59,786 nucleotides of DNA from Thermocaproicibacter sp036260805 (lineage in GTDB: Bacteria; Bacillota; Clostridia; Oscillospirales; Acutalibacteraceae), in the NCBI GenBank assembly GCA_036260805.1, contig DATALZ010000073.1:1-59786 (forward strand). The letters run 5' to 3'. The notes under the pieces are model-generated. The model was given only the letters and a program-made list of their open reading frames with translations. It was not told the DNA's origin and did not search any database. A program made the translations under genes and the position numbers. Shown piece by piece: positions 50,939-59,476 of the stretch (position 1 is the first letter of the stretch; each line of letters opens with the position of its first letter).

Positions 50939-51949
50939 TTATAGGATTTTCCAAACGGACTGCCTTTCCTTTAATTCTACGTCCAGTGTTACATTTTGTT
51001 TTCGGAATGTTTTATCCTGAATGGATTTCATGAGCAGGTCAACTGCAGATTCAGCCTTTTGCTTCACATTCTGAGAAATAGTCGTCAGTTTAGGCGTGAC
51101 AAAAGAGCAAATTTGAAGATTATCAAACCCTACCACGGAAAGGTCATTCGGCACAATCAGGCCGTTTCTGTGGGCGCCTTCAATAATTCCGATGGCGAGG
51201 ATATCCGCAGTAGCAAAAACGGCAGTGGCGTCGTATTCTTTGTTCGCAATCGCCCTGCCTACGTTGATGCCGTCCTCGTACGTAGTGTTGATCGTAATAA
51301 TATTCGAGCTGTCAATCCCTGCTTCCGACAAAGCCGACCGATATCCCTGATAACGATGGTACACAATGTCATTCGATTCATTGTACGGCCCTGCAAACGC
51401 TATTTTCTTGTGGCCGTTGAAAATCAGATGCTTTGCCGCAATGTACCCGCCCTTGGAATCATTGATTCCAACCGTAAGCGCCGACGAATTTGAATCATAG
51501 CTGTCGATAAAAACTACCGGACAGTCACTGTTTTCTATAATCATATTCACTGTGGATTGATCCTGATGGGTCAGGATAATGGAACCGTCGGCGTTCCAGT
51601 TCTTCAGAATTGTAGATACGCTGCTAATCTCTTCCAGCGAACGGATTAAGACAAAATAGCCCTGTTTACGGACCAGCGTTTCTATCTCCCCGAACAGTTC
51701 CCCCAGATATGGATTTGAGAAATAATTGATCAGCGGGTCTTCCTGCGGTAAAAAAATCACAATGATTTTCGAAGATTTGGAAGACAAGCTTCTGGCAGAT
51801 AAATTTGGAGCGTAGTTATATTTTTTAACCAGCTCCTTTATTTTTTTGATGTTTTTTTCGGAAACTCTTCCGTAATTCCCGTTGATTACGTTGGATACGG
51901 TCATGATACTGACACCGGCTTCTGCCGCTATATCTTTTAAAGTAGCCAT
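50939..51949 (-). CDS. LacI-family regulator of the alpha-glucan locus
   Basis: 336 residues: MATLKDIAAEAGVSIMTVSN helix-turn-helix, hinge NLSARSLSSKSSKI, then a Venus-flytrap sugar domain with HLIFNGHKKIAFAGP and TADILAIGIIEG. RBS GGAGGAAAA. The leader holds TTTATCGTTAAA, and the divergent importer promoter holds TTTAACGTTAAA, so it likely represses both itself with GH13 and the importer with GH31. A gluco-oligosaccharide inducer is inferred. Confidence 0.9.
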   Translation of the reverse strand: MATLKDIAAEAGVSIMTVSNVINGNYGRVSEKNIKKIKELVKKYNYAPNLSARSLSSKSSKIIVIFLPQEDPLINYFSNPYLGELFGEIETLVRKQGYFVLIRSLEEISSVSTILKNWNADGSIILTHQDQSTVNMIIENSDCPVVFIDSYDSNSSALTVGINDSKGGYIAAKHLIFNGHKKIAFAGPYNESNDIVYHRYQGYRSALSEAGIDSSNIITINTTYEDGINVGRAIANKEYDATAVFATADILAIGIIEGAHRNGLIVPNDLSVVGFDNLQICSFVTPKLTTISQNVKQKAESAVDLLMKSIQDKTFRKQNVTLDVELKERQSVWKIL

Positions 51950-51967
51950 TTTTCCTCCGCTATGTGG

Positions 51968-51979
51968 TTTATCGTTAAA
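51968..51979 (-). promoter_or_regulatory. LacI-type operator upstream of the regulator/GH13 unit
   Basis: TTTATCGTTAAA differs at one position from the palindromic core TTTAACGTTAAA at 52207-52218. It lies 19 nt upstream of the regulator start codon. The AT-rich gap to 52163 holds no gene. Confidence 0.6.
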
Positions 51980-52163
51980 TTTTAATTATATGAGCTGTTC
52001 TTTCCTGCTTCCCAGTTTATGCTGCTAGTATAACATGTTTTTTGACTTTTTGAAATCATCAAATCAGTTAATTTTTTCATCAATAAGTCTATTATATTGT
52101 ACTAAATCAATAAATATTTCTATTCTCAATAAAACAATCTCACATTATTTTTTAAAAAATCTC

Positions 52164-52192
52164 TTGACAACCAGACAAATTGGCAATACAAT
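52164..52192 (+). promoter_or_regulatory. Promoter of the importer-GH31 operon
   Basis: TTGACA (52164-52169), 17 nt, TACAAT (52187-52192). Confidence 0.85.
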
Positions 52193-52204
52193 ATTGGCAT
52201 TGTA

Positions 52205-52220
52205 AGTTTAACGTTAAACT
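52205..52220 (+). promoter_or_regulatory. Perfect 16-bp LacI-type operator
   Basis: AGTTTAACGTTAAACT is fully palindromic with the central CG of LacI-family sites. It starts about 6 nt after the predicted transcription start, a repressing position. Confidence 0.78.
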
Positions 52221-52244
52221 AATTCAACTATTGGAGGGTTTTGT

Positions 52245-53948
52245 ATGAAAAAGCAGCACTTTAAAAGGTCATTAGCGCTGATTCTGTCCTCATGCCTGAT
52301 GATCAGTGCCGCTGCAGGGTGTTCTCAAACACAATCTGCCGGCGGCAAAACAAATGGTCAGAACACAGATGCCTGGAAACTTGCCGAAACCACACCTGAC
52401 AAACCGTATCCGCAATTAGTTACATATACCATCGGCCTGCAGGTATCGCCAAAGGTCACTTATCCGAAAGGCTCGGGCGATACTTCCGAGAACAACGGGT
52501 ATACCCGTTTATTCAAAACCAAACTGAACATCCAGAACAAAAACGCATTTGAAGCGGTTGACGGAGACGATTACGACCAGAAAGTGTCCATGGCAATTGC
52601 ATCCGGAGATATCCCGGACATTATGCGTGTTGATTACGCAACGCTGAAACAGCTCGTTGAAAACGACCTGATTGCAGACCTGACGGAGAGCTATAAAAAC
52701 TGCGCCAGCAGTCTGATGAAGGAAATTTACGCTTCAAATAACAACAAGTCTCTCCAAATGGCAACTTTTGACGGCAAACTTTACGCTATCCCCACAACAG
52801 CAATTTCATCAGGGCCTGAGATGCTTTGGCTGAGAGGCGACTGGATGGATAAGCTGAAATTATCCAATCCGAAAAGCATGGATGATATTGAGAACATTAT
52901 TAAGCAGTTTATTGAGAAAGACCCGGGCGGAAACGGCGCCAAAAAGACAATCGGCCTTGCGCTCTCAAATAAGTTCTACGGAAGTTACGCCGGTGCTTAC
53001 CAGTCAAATAACATTTTCACTTATTTCGGCGCTTACCCGAAACAGTGGGTAAAGGGAAAAGACGGAACCGCTGTATATGGCTCCGTTCAGCCTGAAATGA
53101 AAAAAGGCCTCGAGGTTTTGGCCGACTGGTACAAAAAAGGCTTAATCGATAAGCAGGTTGCAGTAAGAAAAGACGACGATATCCAAAGCCTGATTACGAA
53201 AGGCCAATGCGGCTCATTCTTCTGCGGCTGGTGGGCTCCCTATAACCTGGAAGCATCCTATTCCCTGAACCCAAAGGTTGACTGGAGATGCTTTGTAGTT
53301 CCGGCGGGAAGCGACGGAAAGGTAACCATGTTTAACGGCAACCCGAACCAGACTTATACGGTAGTTAAAAAAGGTTTCGAGCACCCGGAGCTTCTGGTCA
53401 AATCCAAGAATGTATCGCTTGACTACAATCAGGGAACAAAATCTTACAGCGACACAAGCAAAGTGGCAAAAGATTACCTCGACTACGTTAACCATGCCTA
53501 TGGTGTAGACCCGGTCGGCGGCTTTGATTACTGGGATGCGGGCGTCCGTGCCTACAAGCATATCAGCGAAGCAATTGATGGAAAAAGGAACCCGCAGGAT
53601 ATGATTATCTACGAAAATACGCTGTACAAATCCTGCAAACAATATCTTGACGACAAGAAAAACAACAAAGTACCGTCTTCTACAGACTGGCTGAACTATA
53701 ACGCGAGAATGGTATCCTCCAAACTGATGAACGACACACAGGTGAACGTGGTTGACCCCGTATTCTACGACCAGACTCCTTCCATGAAGCTGAAATGGGC
53801 CAGTCTTGAAAAAATGGAGACTGAGGCCATGCTTAAGATTCTCACAAACGACAAACCGGTTGATTCTTTCGACGATTTTGTAAAGTCCTGGAAAGCTGCC
53901 GGAGGCGATCAGATCACTGAAGAAGTGAACAAAGCAATCAAAAAGTAG
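52245..53948 (+). CDS. Sugar ABC transporter substrate-binding lipoprotein (LplA/YtcQ type)
   Basis: 567 residues, longer than classic sugar receptors, as usual for the LplA/YtcQ group. Signal peptide ends AAAGCSQT. The mature part includes TYTIGLQVSPKVTYPKGSGD, MAIASGDIPDIMRVDYATL (typical asgdlPDi motif), LWLRGDWMDKLKLSNPKSMDD and CGSFFCGWWAPYN. RBS TTGGAGGG. Operon with two permeases and GH31. The ligand is probably a gluco-oligosaccharide, judged by the glycosidases only. Confidence 0.9.
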   Translation: MKKQHFKRSLALILSSCLMISAAAGCSQTQSAGGKTNGQNTDAWKLAETTPDKPYPQLVTYTIGLQVSPKVTYPKGSGDTSENNGYTRLFKTKLNIQNKNAFEAVDGDDYDQKVSMAIASGDIPDIMRVDYATLKQLVENDLIADLTESYKNCASSLMKEIYASNNNKSLQMATFDGKLYAIPTTAISSGPEMLWLRGDWMDKLKLSNPKSMDDIENIIKQFIEKDPGGNGAKKTIGLALSNKFYGSYAGAYQSNNIFTYFGAYPKQWVKGKDGTAVYGSVQPEMKKGLEVLADWYKKGLIDKQVAVRKDDDIQSLITKGQCGSFFCGWWAPYNLEASYSLNPKVDWRCFVVPAGSDGKVTMFNGNPNQTYTVVKKGFEHPELLVKSKNVSLDYNQGTKSYSDTSKVAKDYLDYVNHAYGVDPVGGFDYWDAGVRAYKHISEAIDGKRNPQDMIIYENTLYKSCKQYLDDKKNNKVPSSTDWLNYNARMVSSKLMNDTQVNVVDPVFYDQTPSMKLKWASLEKMETEAMLKILTNDKPVDSFDDFVKSWKAAGGDQITEEVNKAIKK

Positions 53949-53957
53949 CTTGAGTCT

Positions 53958-54000
53958 ATTGTCCACATTATGGAACTGTTACTTCTATAATGTGGACAAT
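53958..54000 (+). promoter_or_regulatory. Intercistronic 14-bp stem-loop after the binding-protein gene
   Basis: ATTGTCCACATTAT (53958-53971) and ATAATGTGGACAAT (53987-54000) are perfect complements with a 15-nt loop; TAAAAATGGGGAG with the next ribosome site follows. Without a T-run, it suits RNA stabilisation that raises receptor over permease levels. Confidence 0.65.
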
Positions 54001-54018
54001 TAAAAATGGGGAGAGATC

Positions 54019-54909
54019 ATGAAAAACCTTAAAAATCAATTAAGCTATCACTTAATGATGGGCCCCGGCATGATACTTTTGCTAATATTCTCCTACATAC
54101 CGATGTTTGGCATACTTATATCCTTTCAGGATTTTGTTCCGGCCAAAGGAATCTTCGGCTCTCGATGGGTTGGCCTCGAAAATTTAAAATTCCTGTTTTC
54201 CCTGCCGGACGCCAACCAGGTATTTGTCAACACAATTGTCATTGCTTTTTGGAAAATGCTTTTCAGCATCCTGATTCCAGTGTGCTTTGCTTTGCTGTTG
54301 AATGAGATCAGGATAAAATTTTTCAAAAAAACCGTCCAGACGATTGTATACCTGCCGCATTTTCTGTCCTGGGTCGTATTAGCAACCGTAGTGCAGTACA
54401 TTTTCGGTTATGACGGGCCGATTAACAATCTTATTGTATCACTTGGCGGCGCCAAAACATTATTTATGGCAAGCAACGTCTGGTTTCAGCCTGTGCTGAT
54501 TATTACGGATACCTGGAAAGAATTCGGCTATGGTTCCATTATTTATCTCGCAGCCCTGACCTCAATAGATCCGGGCCTGTATGAAGCCTCTGCAATTGAC
54601 GGAGCAAACCGCTGGAAACAGCTGCTCCACGTTACCCTGCCGGGGATCGTTCCAACGATTGTTCTAATGACGACTATGAATCTGCCAAATATTCTGAACG
54701 CGGGGTTCGACCAGATTTATAACCTTTATAATCCGCTGGTTTACCAGACCGGCGATATCATCGACACTTATGTATATCGTATCGGCATGGTTCAGCGTGA
54801 ATACAGTCTCGCCACCGGGGTCGGTTTCGTCAAATCGATTATCGGGATGGTTCTGATCTTAGCTGCAAACCAGCTTACAATAAAACTCACAAACCGGAAG
54901 ATGTTTTAG
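54019..54909 (+). CDS. Sugar ABC transporter permease (LplB/YtcP partner type)
   Basis: 296 residues. Six helices, with the typical LplB start LMMGPGMILLLIFSYIPMFGILISFQDF in outline. EAA loop: LYEASAIDGANRWKQLLHVTLPG. RBS GGGGAGAG. It lies 11 nt before the second permease. CUT1 family. Confidence 0.92.
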   Translation: MKNLKNQLSYHLMMGPGMILLLIFSYIPMFGILISFQDFVPAKGIFGSRWVGLENLKFLFSLPDANQVFVNTIVIAFWKMLFSILIPVCFALLLNEIRIKFFKKTVQTIVYLPHFLSWVVLATVVQYIFGYDGPINNLIVSLGGAKTLFMASNVWFQPVLIITDTWKEFGYGSIIYLAALTSIDPGLYEASAIDGANRWKQLLHVTLPGIVPTIVLMTTMNLPNILNAGFDQIYNLYNPLVYQTGDIIDTYVYRIGMVQREYSLATGVGFVKSIIGMVLILAANQLTIKLTNRKMF

Positions 54910-54920
54910 GGGCGGTACAT

Positions 54921-55802
54921 ATGATCAAAACTCGAAAAATATCAATATCAGATTTCTTTATTTATCTGATTATTTTAATTCTAACATTGATGTGTCTGCT
55001 CCCTCTGCTGAATGTTCTCGCTACCTCATTCAGCAACAGCGCAGCGGCAACGGCAAATCTAGTTGGGGTAATCCCCATTGGTTTTACTACAAGCGCCTAC
55101 GGTAAAATAATGGAAGACGCTCAATTCTGGAGATCTTTTTTCATATCGGTGATCCGGGTAGTTCTTGGAACCGGAATCAACATGCTGGTAACGGTATTAA
55201 TGGCCTATCCGCTTTCTAAAAGCAGAAAAGAATTTCACGCGCAGGGCGTGTACATGGGATTCGTGATATTCGCCATGCTTTTTAACGGCGGGATGATTCC
55301 AACCTTTCTGGTTGTAAACGGACTAAAGCTCACAAATACGATCTGGTCATTAATTCTTCCAACCGCTGTTCCGATCGGGAATATCATACTTCTTATGAAC
55401 TTTTTCAGAGCCTTGCCAAAATCGCTGGAAGAAGCAGCGACCATTGACGGAGCATCTCCGTGGAGAATTCTCTTCAGCGTTTGTATTCCTTTGTCTCTCC
55501 CCTGCCTCGCTACTATTATGCTCTTCTGCATTGTGGGACACTGGAACGACTACTTTCAGGCTATCCTGTACATCACCAAAACGTCAAACTATCCCTTGCA
55601 AACCTACATAAGACAAATATCTGCTGATTTTGACCTTTCCAAAGTGAACGACATTGAAAAATTAAAGCAGTATTTAGCAGTATCAACAAGGACATTAAAT
55701 TCAGCGAAAATTGTAGTGTCGACAATTCCTCTGCTGATTCTTTATCCATTTTTGCAAAAATATTTTGTTTCTGGTATAGTTTTAGGAGCAGTAAAAGAAT
55801 AA
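54921..55802 (+). CDS. Sugar ABC transporter permease (LplC/YtcP type)
   Basis: 293 residues, six helices (FIYLIILILTLMCLLPLLNV first). The ATSFSNSAAATANLVGVIP segment and the EAA loop SLEEAATIDGASPWRILFSV match the LplC/YtcP group; the C terminus is KYFVSGIVLGAVKE. No ATPase gene follows; a GH31 gene does, 24 nt later. Confidence 0.92.
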   Translation: MIKTRKISISDFFIYLIILILTLMCLLPLLNVLATSFSNSAAATANLVGVIPIGFTTSAYGKIMEDAQFWRSFFISVIRVVLGTGINMLVTVLMAYPLSKSRKEFHAQGVYMGFVIFAMLFNGGMIPTFLVVNGLKLTNTIWSLILPTAVPIGNIILLMNFFRALPKSLEEAATIDGASPWRILFSVCIPLSLPCLATIMLFCIVGHWNDYFQAILYITKTSNYPLQTYIRQISADFDLSKVNDIEKLKQYLAVSTRTLNSAKIVVSTIPLLILYPFLQKYFVSGIVLGAVKE

Positions 55803-55826
55803 TGCTTCTCTTCGGGAGGAAACACA

Positions 55827-58202
55827 GTGGAAGAACGCTATCAATTACAGACCGCACCGAAATGCAATCCTAAAAATGTTGTTCAGGGCGAAAACTACAG
55901 ATTTACCATTTTGACCCCTCAGCTGATTCGGCTCGAATACTGCAGTGAGAATCGTTTCGAGGATCACGCGACGCAGACAGTGATCAACCGGGATTTTCCT
56001 GAAGTATCATTCAGGGTTATTGACAAGCAGAACAGCCTTGAAATCATTACGGAGTCAATTCGTTTAGACTACAATAAAAAAGTCTTTTCCAAAGCTGGAC
56101 TATCCATTGAAACCTTGGGTAACTTCAGTAATTACGGCAACGTTTGGAGATATTCCGAAGAGTTCGACGATCTGAGGGGCACTGCCCGAACATTAGATAA
56201 TACAGGCGGCCCGATTCCGTTGGAGCACGGGATAATTTCGGCAAATGGATTTTCTGTTCTGGATGACAGCAGCTCCTTAACTTTGCTGGACGACGGTTGG
56301 GTTGCGCCCCGTGAGACAGAGGAAACCGATCTTTATTTTTTTGGATACGGAAGAAATTATTTGCAGTGTTTAAAGGATTTTTTCCATTTGTGCGGAAAAA
56401 CTCCAATGCTGCCTCGTTTTGCACTTGGAAATTGGTGGAGTCGTTACAATAGATATACCGAAGAAACCTATAAAGAGTTAATGCAGCGTTTCGAGCAGGA
56501 GAAAATTCCGTTTTCCGTTGCGGTTCTGGATATGGACTGGCATTTGGTTGACGTCGGCCCTGAGAACGGCAGCGGATGGACCGGCTACACCTGGAACCGG
56601 AAGCTGTTCCCCAACCCGGCAGGCTTTCTGAAATGGCTGCATGACCGCAACCTAAAAGTTTCGCTCAATCTTCATCCGGCAAACGGAGTTATGCCGTATG
56701 AAGACGCCTACAAAGAAATGGCCGAAGAACTTGGCGTAAAAAACGGCGATAAAATAGATTTTGATATCACAGACCGGAAATTTCTTTCCGCATATTTTAA
56801 ATATCTGCACCACCCGCATGAAAAAACAGGCGTCGACTTCTGGTGGATCGACTGGCAGCAGGGCAGCTGCAGCAAACTTGACGGAATGGACCCGCTGTGG
56901 ATGCTGAACCATTACCACTTCTTAGACTTGAAACGGAATCAGAAAAGGTCTCTGATCTTATCCCGTTATGCCGGCGCAGGCAGCCACCGTTACCCGATCG
57001 GGTTCTCGGGTGACAGTATCATCTGCTGGGACGCCTTGAATTTTCAGCCGTATTTTACGGCGAATGCCTCGAATATCGGTTATGGCTGGTGGAGCCACGA
57101 TATCGGCGGGCACATGTGCGGCACAAAGGACGACGAACTGGCCGTAAGATGGATTCAGTTCGGAGTATTCTCACCGATTAACCGCCTGCACAGTTCTAGC
57201 GGCCCGTTCAACGGAAAAGAGCCCTGGCATTACAATCCGGAAGCGAATATGGTTATCAAAAGATTCCTACAGCTTCGGCATCAGCTGGTCCCTTACCTTT
57301 ACACTATGAATTACAGATTTCACCACGACGATCTACCGCTGATTCAGCCGATGTATTACCAGAACCCAAACAATTATGAAGCATATAACATACCAAATGA
57401 ATATTACTTTGGCTCCGAACTGATTGCGTGCCCAATAACAACGCCATCCGACCAAAAACTTGGAATTGCTCAGGTAAAGGTCTGGCTGCCTGAAGGAAAC
57501 TGGATTGACTTCTTCACCGGTATGGCGTACCACGGCGATAGAATAATGTCCTGTTACCGGCCTCTTTCGAATTTCCCCGTTTTTGCGAAAGCAGGCGCAA
57601 TTATCCCCATGACCCGGCTGACAAATGAAATAAACGCAGTGTCGAATCCGGTAAATATGAACTTTCTTGTCTTTGCCGGAAAAGATAACGCATTCACTTT
57701 GTATGAAGACGACGATGCCGACGAGAGAACTGCCAGTGCCGTATTTACCGATCTGACATTCCACTGGGACAAACAATCCATTTTCAGCATTCACGCGGCA
57801 AAAGGTAATTCCGGAGTGATTCCGGAAAAGCGGAATTACACGGTTCGTTTTCGCGGTTTCTCGGGTTCCGACGCTATTCAGGTAACCCAGAATGGAGAAT
57901 ATATCGCCTTCGATAAGACATACGATGCTGGTACGCATACCATCAATATTAAGCTTACAGATTGTTTTACAAGTTCAGACCTGAAGATTACAATTGGAAC
58001 TGACGGAAAGATCAAGGAGAACGATACCAAAACCTTAATTTACAATCTGCTTGACCGTGCACAGATTGAATATAATCTTAAGAACACCATTTACAATATT
58101 ATCTGCAGCGAATCCGACTTAACAAGAATACTCAGTATCCTATTAACTTTCAATTTACCCAAAGATTTGTACAGCGCACTGTGCGAGATTCTGGCAGCAT
58201 AG
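55827..58202 (+). CDS. GH31 alpha-glycosidase with a C-terminal helical extension
   Basis: 791 residues from GTG 55827, 7 nt after GGGAGG. N-terminal beta domain about 1-195, then a barrel with VAVLDMDWH, nucleophile Asp342 in WWIDWQQG and acid/base Asp396 in GFSGDS. FGVFSPINRLHSS follows. The WIDWQQG variant marks a GH31 group of alpha-glucosidase-like enzymes. A beta-rich C-terminal domain follows, and residues about 730-791 add a helical tail (TLIYNLLDRAQIEYNLKN, then LTRILSILLTFNLP) not needed for catalysis. No signal peptide: acts on imported oligosaccharides. Alpha-glucosidase versus alpha-xylosidase is unresolved. Confidence 0.9.
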   Translation: MEERYQLQTAPKCNPKNVVQGENYRFTILTPQLIRLEYCSENRFEDHATQTVINRDFPEVSFRVIDKQNSLEIITESIRLDYNKKVFSKAGLSIETLGNFSNYGNVWRYSEEFDDLRGTARTLDNTGGPIPLEHGIISANGFSVLDDSSSLTLLDDGWVAPRETEETDLYFFGYGRNYLQCLKDFFHLCGKTPMLPRFALGNWWSRYNRYTEETYKELMQRFEQEKIPFSVAVLDMDWHLVDVGPENGSGWTGYTWNRKLFPNPAGFLKWLHDRNLKVSLNLHPANGVMPYEDAYKEMAEELGVKNGDKIDFDITDRKFLSAYFKYLHHPHEKTGVDFWWIDWQQGSCSKLDGMDPLWMLNHYHFLDLKRNQKRSLILSRYAGAGSHRYPIGFSGDSIICWDALNFQPYFTANASNIGYGWWSHDIGGHMCGTKDDELAVRWIQFGVFSPINRLHSSSGPFNGKEPWHYNPEANMVIKRFLQLRHQLVPYLYTMNYRFHHDDLPLIQPMYYQNPNNYEAYNIPNEYYFGSELIACPITTPSDQKLGIAQVKVWLPEGNWIDFFTGMAYHGDRIMSCYRPLSNFPVFAKAGAIIPMTRLTNEINAVSNPVNMNFLVFAGKDNAFTLYEDDDADERTASAVFTDLTFHWDKQSIFSIHAAKGNSGVIPEKRNYTVRFRGFSGSDAIQVTQNGEYIAFDKTYDAGTHTINIKLTDCFTSSDLKITIGTDGKIKENDTKTLIYNLLDRAQIEYNLKNTIYNIICSESDLTRILSILLTFNLPKDLYSALCEILAA

Positions 58203-58206
58203 AAAA

Positions 58207-58241
58207 ACATCGCCCGATGATTCACCGGGCGATGTTTTTTT
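58207..58241 (+). terminator. Terminator after the GH31 gene
   Basis: ACATCGCCCG, 9-nt loop, CGGGCGATGT, then seven T. Confidence 0.88.
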
Positions 58242-58330
58242 CTACTTTATCATATGTAATTATCGTGATCTAACTTTTAATTGAATCCAGTCTCTGCCCT
58301 CTGTACAGTAAAACTCTATCCGGTTTCTAC

Positions 58331-59473
58331 TTATGCCTGCATACGGTTTACAGAAACCTTTCCCTGCACTAGAACCAGTTTTATATTGAAGTTGTTGTCC
58401 ATGACAACCAAATCTGCCTGTTTGCCAGCCTTGATACTCCCGATTTCATCGTCTGCTCCGATTTCCTTTGCGGGGTTGATTGTTACGGACTTAATGACCT
58501 GACGGGCCGGAACTCCAAACGAAATCAGGTTTTTCACTTCCTGGGCAAGGTTTGTGGTGGAGCCGGCAATCGTACCATCCGCGAGACGTGCGCGGCCGTC
58601 CTTTACATAAACCGTCTGGCCGCCGAGTTCCGAAACTCCGTCCGGCAGGCCTGCCGCACGCATGGAATCGCTGATGACAACCGTACGGTCTTCGCCCAAC
58701 TCTTTGAAAACTGTCCGCAGAACGGCTGGGTGGATATGGAACCCGTCGCAGATGATTTCCGCCCTGACGCGTTCGTCGTCCATCACTGCGCCAACCGCAC
58801 CGGGAGCGCGGTGGTTCAGACCGTTCATTGCGTTGAATAAATGAGTGGCATGCGTAATACCCCAGTCAAAGGATGCCTTTGACTGTTCGTAATCCGCATC
58901 GGTATGCGCAAGCGAAACCCTGCAGTATTGGCTTACACGGCGGATAAAATCTTCCGCACCGTCGCGCTCCGGCGCAACGTCAACCAGTTTGACGATTCCG
59001 CCGCAGCCGTCGAACATACGCCGAAATTCCTGCCAGTCCGGCCTGCGGACAAATTCTTCTTTCTGTGCGCCCCTGCGGCTCGGAGAAATATACGGCCCTT
59101 CCATGTTTACTCCGCGCACGGACGCGCCTTCGGGCGGGTTGTCCATACAGTCTTTGGCGGCGCTGAGGGCTTTTTCAATCTGCGCAGGGGAAACCGTCAT
59201 GGTGGTCGGGCAGAATGAAGTTACTCCGTTTTCAACAAGATGCGCTGCCATTGTTGAAACAGCTTCCCTGATACCGTCGCAGGTATCGGCGCCCATGCAG
59301 CCGTGAATATGGATATCCACAAAGCCCGGCGTAATCAGGCAGCCGGTTAAATCAATGCTTTCATCCCCCGGAATATTCGGGGCGACGCGGTCAATTTTTC
59401 CGTCCTTTACAGCAATGTCTGCTTTTACGAGGTCAAAGTTTTCATCATAAATCTCGGCATTTTTCAGTAACAT
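58331..59473 (-). CDS. nagA: N-acetylglucosamine-6-phosphate deacetylase
   Basis: 380 residues. Metal and catalytic motifs: FVDIHIHG, VNMEGPYIS, SLAHTDADY, THLFNAMNGL and the catalytic Asp in VISDSMRAAG. It removes acetate from GlcNAc-6-phosphate to give glucosamine-6-phosphate, the substrate of NagB, whose gene ends 3 nt upstream on the same strand. GAAAGGATAAATC precedes the ATG. It feeds amino sugars from uptake or wall turnover into glycolysis. Confidence 0.95.
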   Translation of the reverse strand: MLLKNAEIYDENFDLVKADIAVKDGKIDRVAPNIPGDESIDLTGCLITPGFVDIHIHGCMGADTCDGIREAVSTMAAHLVENGVTSFCPTTMTVSPAQIEKALSAAKDCMDNPPEGASVRGVNMEGPYISPSRRGAQKEEFVRRPDWQEFRRMFDGCGGIVKLVDVAPERDGAEDFIRRVSQYCRVSLAHTDADYEQSKASFDWGITHATHLFNAMNGLNHRAPGAVGAVMDDERVRAEIICDGFHIHPAVLRTVFKELGEDRTVVISDSMRAAGLPDGVSELGGQTVYVKDGRARLADGTIAGSTTNLAQEVKNLISFGVPARQVIKSVTINPAKEIGADDEIGSIKAGKQADLVVMDNNFNIKLVLVQGKVSVNRMQA

Positions 59474-59476
59474 GAT

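Noticed and set aside
53958..54000. Inverted repeat as an insertion-sequence end or attachment site
   Set aside because: No transposase or integrase is nearby and no target duplication is visible; the position between operon genes suits an RNA stem-loop.
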